Of a stretch of 64,000 nt of DNA, positions 47,701 to 57,479 are shown in pieces. The DNA comes from Micromussa lordhowensis (taxonomy: Eukaryota > Cnidaria > Anthozoa > Scleractinia > Lobophylliidae). Both the position numbers and the translations under genes were made by a program. The DNA is taken from contig OZ026606.1 of the NCBI GenBank assembly GCA_964020085.1, positions 4,782,423-4,846,422 of the forward strand. Reading direction: 5' to 3'. How positions within the stretch are numbered: position 1 is the stretch's first letter; each line of letters begins with the position of its first letter. The notes under the pieces were generated by a model, which saw nothing but the letters and a program-made list of their open reading frames with translations, was not told the origin of the DNA and searched no databases.

Positions 47701-50700
47701 AGAGAAATTCTCCTGGGCTTCTCATATTACTCCGGCAGGTGCCACTCTAAGGTAGCCACCTACTTCAAATGTTATTGAAAGCGCTGTTCTTTTGTAACCT
47801 TATGGGCTGCATGCATTAAACTAGTGAGGTCATACGATCTCACTTGTAATGATTGCAGATGGTTTGGACAGATTACCTACACGTACCTGTTGAAGATAAC
47901 AATGATGAAAAACTTGTCGATTGTCCACTTGAAAAATAATTATAGAAAACATTCAGCTTAGGTTTGTGCTTTCCTTCTGTTGTGTTTTCAAAAGCCCACA
48001 GTATTTTCATGACTAATTCACAGTTGATGCAGACTTGCTCCTTGTTTGACTTCTTTAATCTTCAGAACTGCATGTACATGTTTTCTTCCATTTACTAAAT
48101 GTCCTTACTCCCTTTCTTATTTGTTATTTTTTGTAAGGTAACTGCCGATGCAGCTCATGGCTCAGATGAAGGAGGACTTTTAAACAAACTTCTCGACCTA
48201 GTAGACAAGTACGTATATATCAGACTGACAGTAGTAGATGTTTATTGCAGGTATGCAAGGCTGTCAATAAGTTTTGAAGTAGTAAGTATAAAAGAGAGAG
48301 TTTTTATTTACTAATAGTTCCCTGACATTCGACTTCTGGTGTCATTTCGTTGGTGAAGTAGCCGGTGATTTTCATGTTACTGCCATTAAAAGCCACAAAC
48401 CCATCTAAAAGGGATACAACTTCCGTATGAATAAGCTGATGAGGTCCCTCTTCTTAGAGATTAAGGTACATGTACACTGTCACCAGGGCTAGAAAGAAAT
48501 TTGAATTCCAGCTTGCCATTGGGACAAGTAGCTCAAACATTTTGTTGCCCTGGGCAAGTCTTAGTTTGCTCTTTTAAGGATTTAGTTGGCAGATGGCTTG
48601 CCGATCCCTTGTCCATTGGGCAAGTGAGAATGAAAAGTTACTTGCCCAACGGGAGAATCTACCTGTCCCGGATGACCAGACGGTACTTTTTTCGAGCCCT
48701 GAAGCTACAGTAAAAAGTCTATATGCGAGCCAAGTGGCCCATCAGACTGGCTATCTCCAGTTTGAGTAGGCTAAGCATGAAGTAAATAGGAGTATTTCCA
48801 CTCCCTTTCTTAAAGGGGTGCTAGTCCATTGCAGGGCTACCCTCCAGCATTGAATTTGCGGGTACCCATTTATACACCTGGGTGGAGAGAGACACTGTGA
48901 AAGTAAAGTGTCTTGTACAAGAACATAACATAATGTACCGAGCAAGGGCTCGAACTTGAACTACTCAATCTGGAGGTGAGAGCACTAACGATAAGGCTAA
49001 TGTGCCTCCACTTAGAGGGAAAGAACTGCATTCAAAACAGTTGCAGTCCCACACTTCAGTAAAATAATCATTCTGGTTATGACAAGGGCAGAACCCACAG
49101 TTTGCTTTAAAAACATAAATGCTGTTAGAGTTGCAGTGTGATCCACATTCCCTAAATTGCCATTAATTGCTAACAGAGTTACACCAACGGGATTGTACAG
49201 CTCTCCAGTGAAGTGCTAGCACCTGTCAGCAGCATCATTGCGTAGCTCAATTCTTTGTTTTGGAGTAACTGGCTGGCTGTTCATATAGTGTATTGTTTCC
49301 AAATTAATAGACAGTCTTTTGTATTGGCTCTTTTGTACTGGTACACAAGAGTGAAGTAAAACAAATTAAGATTGAACTAGTTTGAATGTTAAACCAAAAA
49401 TAAAGTTAAAACACAACATGCTTTAATAATACACATGTACATGACATGTAGTAAGTGCTGTCAAGGTCTCTATGTTTCTCTTTATGAATTTATATAATAT
49501 ATATTTTAATTTAATTTTATTAATGCTCACACAGGTATTGGAATGGATCAAAATCACTTCATTGCCATTCCAAGTTTCAAAGTGAGTTCAAAGAAACTGA
49601 CACTGTTTTTTTCAGGAAGCATTACCTACAGTGTAATTCTGTCTTGTCGACACTTTTCACTTCTTACTCTGGTTTGAAGGCCTGGAATTTTGAGACCAAT
49701 ATTATTTTGCTTATAAATAAAGTAGCTTTTTTTGGTAAGATGCATGCATCAATACACATCAAGGATAAGGAAAAAATTATTAAATTAATTAATATTGATC
49801 AGGGAAACGGCAGGTACCTGGTCTTTGGTTGCTGCATGTGACTGATCCAAACACACTTGCAAGTACATTTAGGTAGTCATTTAACTTAAACAAAGTTCTT
49901 GCTGTACATCTTTTAATTAGTATTTGTAGCTCTGCTTTACTGTGCCCCATGTAAATGCAAGAGGACAAAAAATGTCTATACTGGCTTTTCTTAATTATTT
50001 TAAAATAATATATAAAAATAATTAATTCATCATGAAAGTCAAGTGAGTGACTTCCAGACCAATATTTATTGTAATCGTATTGTATGAGGGTCTATTATAG
50101 GGAGTCATACATTCCGTAAACCGCCATATTTTGTTCCTTCGAAACTGCAAACCACTTTCGTTTTCATCTAAAAACCGACACCACCCATCCATATAACCGA
50201 TCTTTTAACAGCACGGAGCAAATTAAATTCTTTGCGATATGTTAGCTCACTAATCGTATTTCTCCTTGGTTTTAGTTTTAACCGACACACAAACATGCAA
50301 AAACCAAAAACCGTGAGCTAAATGTATGATTTCCCACAACCGCACAATAATTTCTTAACCGTAAACCGCAGATATGTCCAGGATCGACCGCTAATGAGAT
50401 TCAAATTCCTTATGATGAGCATCACAAAGTGTCCTCATTGGTAAAAAGTCACCAAAACACACACAATTCTGTCGAATATGAAAATGTCAGATACCCCTGC
50501 CAAATACGAAGTCTAATTAACAATACTTGCATTCAATCCTGAACATAAGTGGTAAACCGCCAGATAAATGTGAATGAAACCGCAAACCGGCACTCAAAAG
50601 TGGCTTAAACCGCCAAACCGCCAGTCTATAATAGACCCTCTTGTATGTGACTGACTAACAGTCAATCACATCATGGTTTTTATTATCCAACTCTGCTTCC

Positions 50701-50816
50701 TAGAGTACAAATATCGCGCGAAACGAGTACAAATAACAGATATTTGTACTCGTCTCATTCCTCCCGGCCGCGTGAAGTTCAAAACCTTGGCAAGTCAGAA
50801 CTTTGGGAAAAGAAAC

Positions 50817-50849
<33 letters not shown>

Positions 50850-53800
50850 GTGTGTAGTATCGGGCTCGTCAAAATACTGCACAACTCGTAAAAATATACA
50901 GCGATACTACACACCAAAGCGTCTGATAAGATATATTATACATGTATATACTCTTAAACCAATTGAAGGATTTCATGCAAAAAAGGGCATACCGGTTTAC
51001 CGCTTTTTAGACAGATTTTTTTTGTAGGGTCAAGCTAATTTTATTTTTTGACATGAAAAACATCGTTCTGATTTTGTTTTTGTTAATTTGCGCTTCATTT
51101 TCGAGAAATATTGTATGCAAAAAAGCTCAGTTTTGCAAGCGGCATCTTTTGGAGTGATCTTTTGTTGAACGAAAAACAAAAGAGACCTTTTGTTTCGTTA
51201 AACAATGAAGTCATCAAAGCATCGCCAGCCACCAGTTCTTCGAACCGACACAAGTTTTATTATCCATACAATTACACTGGTCATTCACTTTTGCGTTGTT
51301 AGCACAAGCAATTACGGTGCTGAATGGGCTGCATTTGAGTTTGTTTTGACATCATGATGATACTGGTTCGATACGATGTCGGTCAATATTTTTTTTCAGC
51401 CTATTTATTCTTTTTCTTTCAAAAACCAAACCGTGCTGTCAAAGTAACCATTCAGGCCTGAATTTTTATTAGGGCAATAACAATTAGAACTACAACTTAC
51501 AACTTACCATCTTTCCAAAGACTTTCCCTGAGCCCAGATGATCTTTAGTTGGATCATGTGTACTAAAGGCATCCACAGTTGAGTGTCAATGGATACCCTT
51601 GATCGATGCTCTACATCGACACTCGATTGACACTCGAGCGACACTTGATCAATACTCAATTAACACTCCATTGACACCTTGGGTGACACTTGATTGACAC
51701 TCAATCAACATCTTGGTCAACAGTCAGTTGGGACTCAACCAACTTTTGATTGATGCATATGAGTTGGCCTCAAATTTTTACAAACACTGTATCATCCTCA
51801 ATTTCTGTTGATTTTACTTGCAGATCTTGCTCAAAAGCTACTCTCTTCTCACTTACCTGCTGCCATGGACAGCCTTCATGTAACACCATCACGTGACAGC
51901 AATAAGCTACAAACAGAACTAGCTGAGAGAATTGCTGAAATATCAAGACTCCGTGATCAAATGTCACAACAACACACTGAACTGGAACAAGTCCGCAGCA
52001 AATTAAAAAGTCACGAGGGCCTAAAGGATTCACTGGATGCAGCATCGCATGAGTTGGTTGGTAGTCTGACTTCTTCATACTGACTGACTGACTGACCAAT
52101 TCACACTTTATGAGCATAATATGGAGCCATTTGTTGGTTTATCACCGGAAAAAGTAATGGTCCACTAGTTATTTCAGCTTGTTTCAATTGGTACAGTATC
52201 AGCATGCAAAGGTTGTGACTTTTATTCAGTAGCCCAAAAGTTATTCTCACTAGTCCTCAAAAAAATTGTCTCTTACAGTACTTCTCTAATTTGGATTCCC
52301 TAAAGAAACTTTACTTGCCCATCACACAAGTGAATAAGTGGAAGACAGAATATGCCTGCCCAACTGCAAAATCCCTCCTATTGTTTTTGAGCAGATTGTG
52401 TTTTAAGGACCATAGAAGGATATACAACTACAATTAAGCATTGATTTTGTGGTATTGTGCTGTCCTCTTTCACTTCTCCCAATATAAGGCAACTGTGCGG
52501 TCAAGACAGCTGGAATTTCAGGAAGAGAATAATGCGTTACAATCTAAAATAACTTCCTTAGAAGTTGCCTCACATGGAGTCACAGAACAAGAGAAACTTA
52601 TAGGTACTAACTTTATTATTTTGGGTTATGATTCATTACTGCATTTTGTACAAGGTTTTGATCATAATCAGCAGTAATTGGCAGGGCCTGGGATAAAGAA
52701 GCAGTGAGTCAGAGTGAGCAACAGGTCTAATATTTAACATTCATGCTGTTTGTTGGTTGTCCTCATTGTCTCAGAAAACCCATAGGGTCCTTTTATGTTG
52801 CTGGTTAATGAAAATGATGGCCAATGCAAGAAATGCGCTAATCTACAAACAGCTCGTTTATTAAAAAAACTTTATTGTGAATTCATTTTATAACAAACCA
52901 AATTTGTATATTGAACTTGAATGCAAAGAAAACTCTGAAAGTAATGAAAGTCTGAGGTGCAGGTCTAGAAATCTATCTGTTTAAGGGCATTCAAAGGAAA
53001 ATACTGTAACTATAGTACATTTTCAATGCTTTAACACACAGTATGGCACACACTACCAGTTCATCAGCCGCCAGGCTTCTACCTTCTACCTTCTTTTCAT
53101 TTCTGCACACACGCAGGTAGTCAAGGTATGACTGATACAGTACATATAACAAAACACCCGATATATTTTGACATTGTTCCATTAAAATATTGTTTACTAC
53201 ATGTACAATTGCCAGACACATGATTTTAAGTGCTTTCCAATCTATCACAGGAGAACTTCAACACAGAAATCTTTCACTCCAAGAACAAGTCAAATCCCTC
53301 AACCAGCAAGTTCAACAACAAAATGTCAATTTGCAGCAACTTCAAGAGCTCACAAACATGCTGCAAGAAAGCCACAGGTACCAAACATAGTTACCTGAAT
53401 AGACTGAACCCAGAAGTGTGACCTAGTAGTTTGTTGTGTGTTCTCCAGTCTTGGCGAGAATCACTTGTCTTGGGAAAAACTGTTATGACTGACATTTTGA
53501 CCACATCAGGTATAGTCATAGCTCGAGACTGAAATTGTGGTCAATGTTATGAGTGTTTGATGGTGGTTTCTATACACTATAAATGGAACACTGGATAAGT
53601 AAAAGCACTCTAGACGTTGTTTAAGGTGAAGGGTAGGGAATCCACACGACCACCAAGTACAATTAATACTAAAAAAGATAAGAATTGTTTTGCAGACATT
53701 ACATGTAAATGTGCCATCAACAACTGAGTGTGCAATCATCAACTGAGGCAAGGAAATGAAAGCCACAGGGCTAGTACATTGCTGTATTTTATGTGCTTTT

Positions 53801-53956
53801 TTTTCCCCATCCAGATCCTTAGTTTCCACCAATGACCATTTGCTTCGAGAACTGGATGAGACACGACAATGACATCAACATGAAGTACACCAGATGCACT
53901 GGAGCTATGACAATCTTAAAAAGACAATAGACTGGCTGCCCAACAGTGCAAAGTAA
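29156..53956 (+). CDS. CEP72: CEP72 homologue, centrosomal LRR protein
   Basis: Encodes a homologue of centrosomal protein 72, which sits on centriolar satellites and centrosomes, helps recruit KIZ and the gamma-tubulin ring complex, and supports spindle and cilium integrity. Sixteen coding exons, joined with consistent phase: 29156-29219, 29910-30037, 39552-39589, 41682-41745, 42179-42269, 42527-42588, 43373-43425, 46112-46164, 46593-46718, 47009-47559, 48138-48208, 49535-49581, 51824-52056, 52489-52603, 53251-53377, 53815 to stop. Domain order matches the vertebrate protein: leucine-rich repeats, LRR cap, a low-complexity middle, then coiled coil. The frame reaches TGA at 53870-53872 (626 aa); recognisable sequence continues to TAA at 53954-53956 (human CEP72 is about 647 aa). 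All introns are GT-AG by eye; intron 13 uses a weak GTTGGT donor. Confidence 0.92.
30872..34815 (-). pseudogene. Large element protein A, possible transposase
   Basis: Two exons: 34463-34815 (117 codons, acidic/Ser-rich start, then TKSERRRQKLTGLRAIL) and 33967-30872, joined by a GT-AG intron with intact phase. The protein is about 1,150 codons. After a coiled-coil segment comes a basic region (RITKRRLGAGRKQELDSEDE) that could be a helix-turn-helix DNA-binding part. A region with SMDDKAYLRPETSEG follows, which has the look of a catalytic Asp loop. A Cys cluster near the end (HCEKGEL, then ACKEKNGQPCKFCEK) probably binds zinc. Four single-base frame changes (near 33670, 33507, 31812, 31754) interrupt it; two sit at runs of five T. 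Long stretches without stops, one of 571 codons, argue for recent activity. Function as transposase is inference. Confidence 0.6.
35559..36810 (-). pseudogene. Element protein B, Cys-rich N-terminus, acidic tail
   Basis: The probable original start is the ATG at 36808-36810, but its sixth codon is TGA (36793-36795). The frame then encodes a compact Cys cluster (CACGEC, then CGYCGCLPTRHC), probably a zinc-binding module. A ~200-residue helical region (YEERFRRCFMTERKRQWEV, DDLCKLKVKIDEL) and a basic stretch (KRKSRMRKQNRNKSEKRRR) follow. A single-base frame change near 35925 shifts to a segment ending in a Glu/Asp run (MEEVDEEEEDDDSSSF). From the internal ATG at 36747 about 275 codons remain open. 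TGA at codon 6 could be CGA changed by CpG decay. Role unknown; a DNA-binding partner of protein A is plausible. Confidence 0.55.
38007..38077 (-). tRNA. tRNA-like pseudogene, unit 1
   Basis: A cloverleaf-like 71-nt unit with A box TAGCTCAGTGG and B box GGTTCAAATCC, and anticodon loop CTAGATC (formal anticodon AGA). The first acceptor pair mismatches (T-C), one anticodon-stem pair is A-A, and the variable loop is short although AGA would be serine. It is therefore a tRNA-derived repeat and not a working tRNA. The 3' side has a hairpin with a T6 run that could terminate Pol III. Confidence 0.6.
38336..38406 (-). tRNA. tRNA-like pseudogene, unit 2
   Basis: Central copy of the same unit, differing from unit 1 by one base in the anticodon stem (TCCGA in place of TCTGA). 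Same A and B boxes, and the same trailing hairpin CTCGGA-TTTTT-TCCGAG. Confidence 0.6.
38632..38702 (+). tRNA. tRNA-like pseudogene, unit 3
   Basis: Same unit as 1 and 2 but on the plus strand, forming the right arm of the palindrome. A and B boxes are intact. It is followed by a T6 run inside a hairpin at 38705-38720. Confidence 0.6.
38851..38880 (-). ncRNA. Hammerhead-like motif of Penelope relic
   Basis: On the minus strand TGATGA is followed by a stem-loop ACGTT-TTGGT-AACGT and then TGAAACGTCA. This follows the order of hammerhead ribozyme core elements (CUGANGA, stem II, GAAA, GUC). The first core base is A where C is required, so this copy is probably inactive. It lies just past the end of a Penelope-like ORF relic. 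Confidence 0.4.
38990..39190 (-). pseudogene. Penelope-like element C-terminal relic
   Basis: The minus strand encodes FRILRKCQGKFDCLVFEM and KKFKSNLNVQTHSICAKLF before a stop. This is the end of the endonuclease-bearing protein of Penelope-like elements, where K-x-K-F-D-C-L-x-x-E-M and L-N-V-Q-x-D/H-S-I-x-A-K are recurrent. Upstream parts are missing. Confidence 0.55.
40852..41553. mobile_element. TCGA-rich comb repeat, large copy
   Basis: A 700-bp segment with inverted ends (GGATCATCTTTACTGTGGGT left; the complement of GGATCATGTTTACTGTAGGT right). It is filled with short units such as CGGTCGATAGT and CGACCGATAT at roughly 10-12-bp spacing, many centred on TCGA or CCGA. No conserved reading frame. 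It lies in CEP72 intron 3, just before exon 4. Confidence 0.65.
43470..43615. repeat. TCGA-rich comb repeat, short copy
   Basis: Begins GATCATGTACTTAAGGCATC and continues with units like TCAATCGATACTC, TGATCAATACCCTC and GTCAACACTC. Related to the copies at 45612 and 51550. In CEP72 intron 7. Confidence 0.65.
44354..45256. mobile_element. TTAA-flanked non-autonomous transposon
   Basis: Ends are TTAAGGTATCATGGTAGGTG and the complement of TTAAGGTGTCATGGTAGGTG, with TTAA at both edges. The ~895-bp interior has no credible coding frame. TTAAGG ends resemble those of the satellite MITE, suggesting the same superfamily (Kolobok-like), though the internal sequences are unrelated. In CEP72 intron 7. 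Confidence 0.75.
45612..45805 (-). repeat. TCGA-rich comb repeat, inverted copy
   Basis: Same family as 51550-51768 but reversed. The left edge CACATGAATCGATCGAAAAT corresponds to the complement of the other copy's right edge. The right edge ends GATGCCTTGAGTACACATGA. In CEP72 intron 7. Confidence 0.65.
47009..47559 (+). other. CEP72: CEP72 exon 10, disordered middle region
   Basis: The longest exon (551 nt, residues about 227-410). Rich in Ser, Thr, Pro, Arg and Asp with no predicted fold, like the corresponding low-complexity middle of vertebrate CEP72. A short shared motif is HFTPNPR. The donor is GTAAGT at 47560. Confidence 0.85.
47617..47750. repeat. Hairpin repeat in CEP72 intron 10
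   Basis: CTCACCTGCCGGAG near 47630 is complementary to CTCCGGCAGGTG near 47731, with a second inner pairing around TCTCCCGAGAGAAATTCTCC. Small MITE-like fold. Confidence 0.45.
48484..48701. mobile_element. hAT-type MITE
   Basis: Starts CAGGGCTAGAAAGAAA and ends with the complement of CAGGGCTCGAAAAAAG. Internal repeats of TTGCCCA/GGGCAAGT resemble subterminal binding sites. No clear 8-bp target duplication. In CEP72 intron 11. Confidence 0.55.
50086..50640. mobile_element. 555-bp MITE with 6-bp target duplication
   Basis: Terminal inverted repeats GAGGGTCTATTATAG bound the element, and TTGTAT occurs immediately outside at 50080-50085 and 50641-50646. The interior repeats the words AAACCGCCA and AACCGACAC on both sides. 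No coding frame. In CEP72 intron 12. Confidence 0.8.
50831..50932. repeat. ~100-bp hairpin repeat
   Basis: TCTTATTAGACGTTTTGGTG is mirrored by its imperfect complement at about 50908-50931 (CGATACTACACACCAAAGCG). No coding frame. Confidence 0.6.
50961..51145. mobile_element. Single terminus of the 1.44-kb transposon family
   Basis: AATTGAAGGATTTCATGCAA and the following ~180 bp match, with substitutions and small gaps, the left terminus at 10805-10986 (shared words TTTTCGAGAAATA and GTATGCAAAAAA). No second terminus is visible nearby. Solo or truncated copy in CEP72 intron 12. Confidence 0.65.
51550..51768 (+). repeat. TCGA-rich comb repeat, plus-strand copy
   Basis: Begins GGATCATGTGTACTAAAGGC and continues with TTGATCGATGCTC, CGACACTCGATTGAC and similar units every 10-13 bp, ending near GATGCATATGAGTTGG. 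It ends about 55 bp before CEP72 exon 13 (51824). Confidence 0.65.
51824..53956 (+). other. CEP72: CEP72 exons 13-16, C-terminal coiled coil
   Basis: Residues about 450-626 are heptad-rich, with segments ELAERIAEISRLRDQM and LQELTNMLQESH. The last exon encodes SLVSTNDHLLRELDE, then a TGA at 53870. The same frame continues with VHQMHWSYDNLKK, which matches the conserved extreme C-terminus of CEP72, to TAA at 53956. The stop therefore removes about 27 residues that look conserved. Confidence 0.85.
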
Positions 53957-54214
53957 AGCTGTTTACGATTTCAGTGATGTTTTTTATAGCCAACTGAGAA
54001 AACAGAAATCTTTCTTGAGCAAACCCTTGTTGAGAGGGAGCAAGAAGTAAGGTGCTTTTTAAAGAGACTGAGAGTGATTTATATTACGTATTGTATAATG
54101 TTTTGGCACCCTGGCTATGTGTTTTGATATACCTATACCTTTCACATTAAGTCTAACTTTTAATGAAAGTCTAAACTAAGTAATATTAAAATGTGATTGA
54201 AATGCAAAGCAATG

Positions 54215-54220
54215 AATAAA
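54215..54220 (+). terminator. CEP72: Possible CEP72 polyadenylation signal
   Basis: AATAAA about 260 bp after the read-through stop, followed by an A-rich stretch. It is the first canonical signal downstream of the last exon. The true cleavage site is not visible. Confidence 0.4.
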
Positions 54221-55178
54221 CATAAAAAAACTGTTAGTAATGAAGTCATGTGTTACTGTGTTATATAGTCGTCCTGTCAATGAGTCTCCACCATTCTTTT
54301 ATCTGTATTTGAAAGACATCATAATTTACTGCCTGACCACTGGATGTATTGTTTTAACAGCAGTTATCATTCACATGTGACCATCAGAGCAGAAACTCTA
54401 GACAGCAGATCGAATTTTCATGGATTTTAATCATTTCCGTCTCTCAAGAATATTCAAATCCTGTCTTTCAAAGCTTGCATTTCAATAAATTATTTCAGTT
54501 CATAGCCCCAAGTAATATGTACCCCACATACTCTCAGGTGTTTAGTTTTACTAACAACTGGAGTACAAAGCACAGTCAGTTTTACTTAGCCACATATACC
54601 AGTACATGAAGTTCAATAGTGTCAGATCTTTTTTGTAGGCCTACCTCAGTACATTACAAAAGGTGCTTTAGAGAGTAATATGTTAGGGAAAGTATGTTAG
54701 CAAGGTTTTCATAATTTAAGGAATGGGCTGAGAACCTAAATAAGTAGGTACGCTGTACCTGTACTGTAAGTTGTTTTTGAGATAATCTAGAGTTAACGTT
54801 AAGTGTCATCTCAACCAGACATTGTACACTAATAAACATCCTTTGTATTAATGTAAATAAATTATCCAAGCGAGATAATTCATTAAAGTTACCTGAAGTA
54901 TTCTTCGATATCTGACAAGTATTATAGTGTTATCACAAAGAATAACTTTATTCGGCTACAGTACATGTATGTTCCTACACTGTACGTGTCCATTTGTTCT
55001 GGTAGTCAGGAATGTACAGCTCCTTATAATCGTGGCGTCCTCAGTCTGGAAAGGTTCTTTAGGTCAAGCTCTAGTTTACAATATCCGCTTGTTGTGAGTC
55101 AAATTTATTTGTGAATAAATTGAAATAATTCAAAACCTATAAAAAAGGAAACTCTGATGCAATTTAAGTTCTTTGTAC

Positions 55179-55184
55179 TTTATT
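55179..55184 (-). terminator. TPPP: Possible TPPP polyadenylation signal
   Basis: AATAAA on the minus strand, about 370 bp past the TPPP stop codon. It leaves roughly 1 kb between the two convergent genes' candidate 3' ends. Confidence 0.45.
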
Positions 55185-55555
55185 CATTTCATGTAGAAAT
55201 TAAGCTTACATTGACGTCAAACATCATCAAAAGCATCTAACAAAATCAGTTACAAACTGCTGAATAACTTACAATAATTTGTTTACAATAAGCCAGTATG
55301 ATTAGAACTCTCCCGTGTGTAGGTTAAGTGACTTAACCAATGCAGGACATCAATCACTCTAATCACAGTTTGAGTCACTTCAATGGAAAACACAAAAACA
55401 ACATGGGTAACTACTTACATGTACAACATACATTTTAATGTCTCATGGATCATAAAAAGTTTGCTTTACTTTTAGTTACCCTTCACCATACAAAGAAATC
55501 AAGTACCGGTAGATAATGCAATAAGTACGTATGAACCTGTTTTAGAGTCCTTTGA

Positions 55556-57327
55556 CTAATGTGACTTATCATAAGTATCCTTTCCCTTGTAGCCCCCAAC
55601 ATAACCTTCTGCAGCCTTGTCATCAAAGTCTTTACGACCCTCCAGACCCTTGCCTTTACCACTCTCATCAAAGCGTTCCTTGTGAGATCCAGTGTATTTT
55701 GAGGTATCAGTCATTCTGTCTACCCCACCTGTCTTGCTTACTTTCTATGAACAAAACAAACAAGATAGCAATTTTAAATCACAACTGACAAGCAATATTG
55801 GTTCAAAGTTTGCACCTGCACCTTAGACATTTCATATTTTATTATATATAGGTATGTGTGAAGCATGTCATTAAGCACTTCTGATCTCTAGTGGAACTGG
55901 CTTAATTTCTATTATTTTTTTGAGAAGGATTTGCGACCTTATTTTACATCATCTTGTTCTATAGTTATTGCAATTCTCTGCTGTGCAAAATTAACATTTG
56001 TTATGCCTCAGGTGTTTACTGTAGATTGGTTTGTGTTGAGTATATAACAAATCTTGGTTCAACAATGAAGGTGGTATAAATATAATTTCAAAAGTCACGT
56101 ACATGTCAATGTATCAATCTTTACTGGCCAAATCAGGAGCCCTACTCTCTCAGGACATTATAGAAACAACAGTGTCTTACTTATATCACCTGACAAGCCA
56201 TATGGGGGAAAGTTCAAAGAAATAAATACAGTTCACTTAACAAAAACAGCAACAAAACAATCCCTTCAGAGGAACCTTAACCTGGAAGGAGGAATTTTCA
56301 TTAAAAAAAGGCGATGCAGAAACATCAAAATTTTGAAAAGAACCCCTAAAAGGTACCAGAAAACAGAATTCCAGAATCCATGTTTGGAGTTGAGGAGAAG
56401 GTGTGACTCAAGTTCTCATGACTGTCATGGTATACAACTGAAGACTCACTGAACCAATATTAGCATGCGAGCAGGTTCTTGTGTCTACTGGGGTTTCGCA
56501 CTCGAATGCTGGTTTCTGACTATTCGCTTTGGCGCGCGAGCGGGATTTGTTTTGTATTTCACTTCCAGAACCAGCTACAGACAAACATTTTAAAAATTTA
56601 TCCACGCTATCCTTCTGTAAGCAGCTAATTAAGAACTGGAAACTGAAACAACGAATGATCGAGAATGTTCTAATCAGGGCAAAGCCACGCCGTCGTTACA
56701 TTGAACTAAATTATCAATCAAAAAAAATTATATCAAGCTTACTCACATTTATGTGGAAAAATTATAAGGCAAAACATTAGTTGATGATATGGAAGCGACA
56801 CAGTGCACTGTAACGTAATCCCACCCTGCTGCATGCGTACGCTCATGTCGGTGTTACTAAATAACACCGACCGTGACTGGTTAACAAAGAAATAAACGAC
56901 TTACCGTAGCTCCACTTGTACCGGGGCCTTTTCCAGCACAGATTTTGTCGATGAACTTTTGCAAATCGTCTTTGCTTCCATATTTTTTCTCTGCACACAA
57001 GGCTAACGCCTTCTTGAACTGGCTGAAGTTAATTTTTCGATCCGTTTTGCTGCAAGTATCGAACAAACAGTCTATGAAGCGAAATATCTCATGACAGCAA
57101 TTGGAGCAAAAGATTTAAGGGGTTTGAAAGTTTTGAGCTCACCTCTTAACTTCTGGTCTGTTGAAGATTATATCCGTGTCGGTCTGAGTGAATTTTTTGT
57201 CGTACAACTTGAGATCGCGAAAAAATTTTGCAAATTTCGCGTTGTCCATCATGGCTTGTGCGTCCTTGCTTCCTGCTCCAAAGGCACAGAACGACTTAAA
57301 CACTGTTTCAAGCTCAGCATCAGACAT
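55556..57327 (-). CDS. TPPP: TPPP/p25-alpha family protein, complete
   Basis: Tubulin polymerization-promoting protein: binds tubulin, bundles and stabilises microtubules. Three coding exons: 57143-57327, 56905-57049, 55556-55744, giving 172 residues (human TPPP3 is 176). Exon 1 has [19 protein letters not shown] and [11 protein letters not shown]; the junction with exon 2 forms a Ser codon (AG|C) giving [17 protein letters not shown]. Exon 3 carries the family's most conserved block [19 protein letters not shown] followed by GKGKGLEGR. The N-terminal half is EF-hand-like but lacks the canonical calcium loop, as usual for the family. It lacks the long phosphorylated N-terminal tail of vertebrate TPPP1, so it resembles TPPP2/TPPP3. 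An alternative reading with exon 2 starting at 57080 breaks the frame and was discarded. Convergent with CEP72. Confidence 0.95.
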
Positions 57328-57479
57328 TTTAACTTGCAGTTAATAACACAGAAACAAGAAGCGATCTTTTCGTTGATATGCCGCAGGATTATGTGCAAAG
57401 GCAGCTGACTCGCGTCCTTACAAATTAATTCCACGACAAAGGGAACGAACAGACATTGGCTGTGTGTCACGAAATTACA

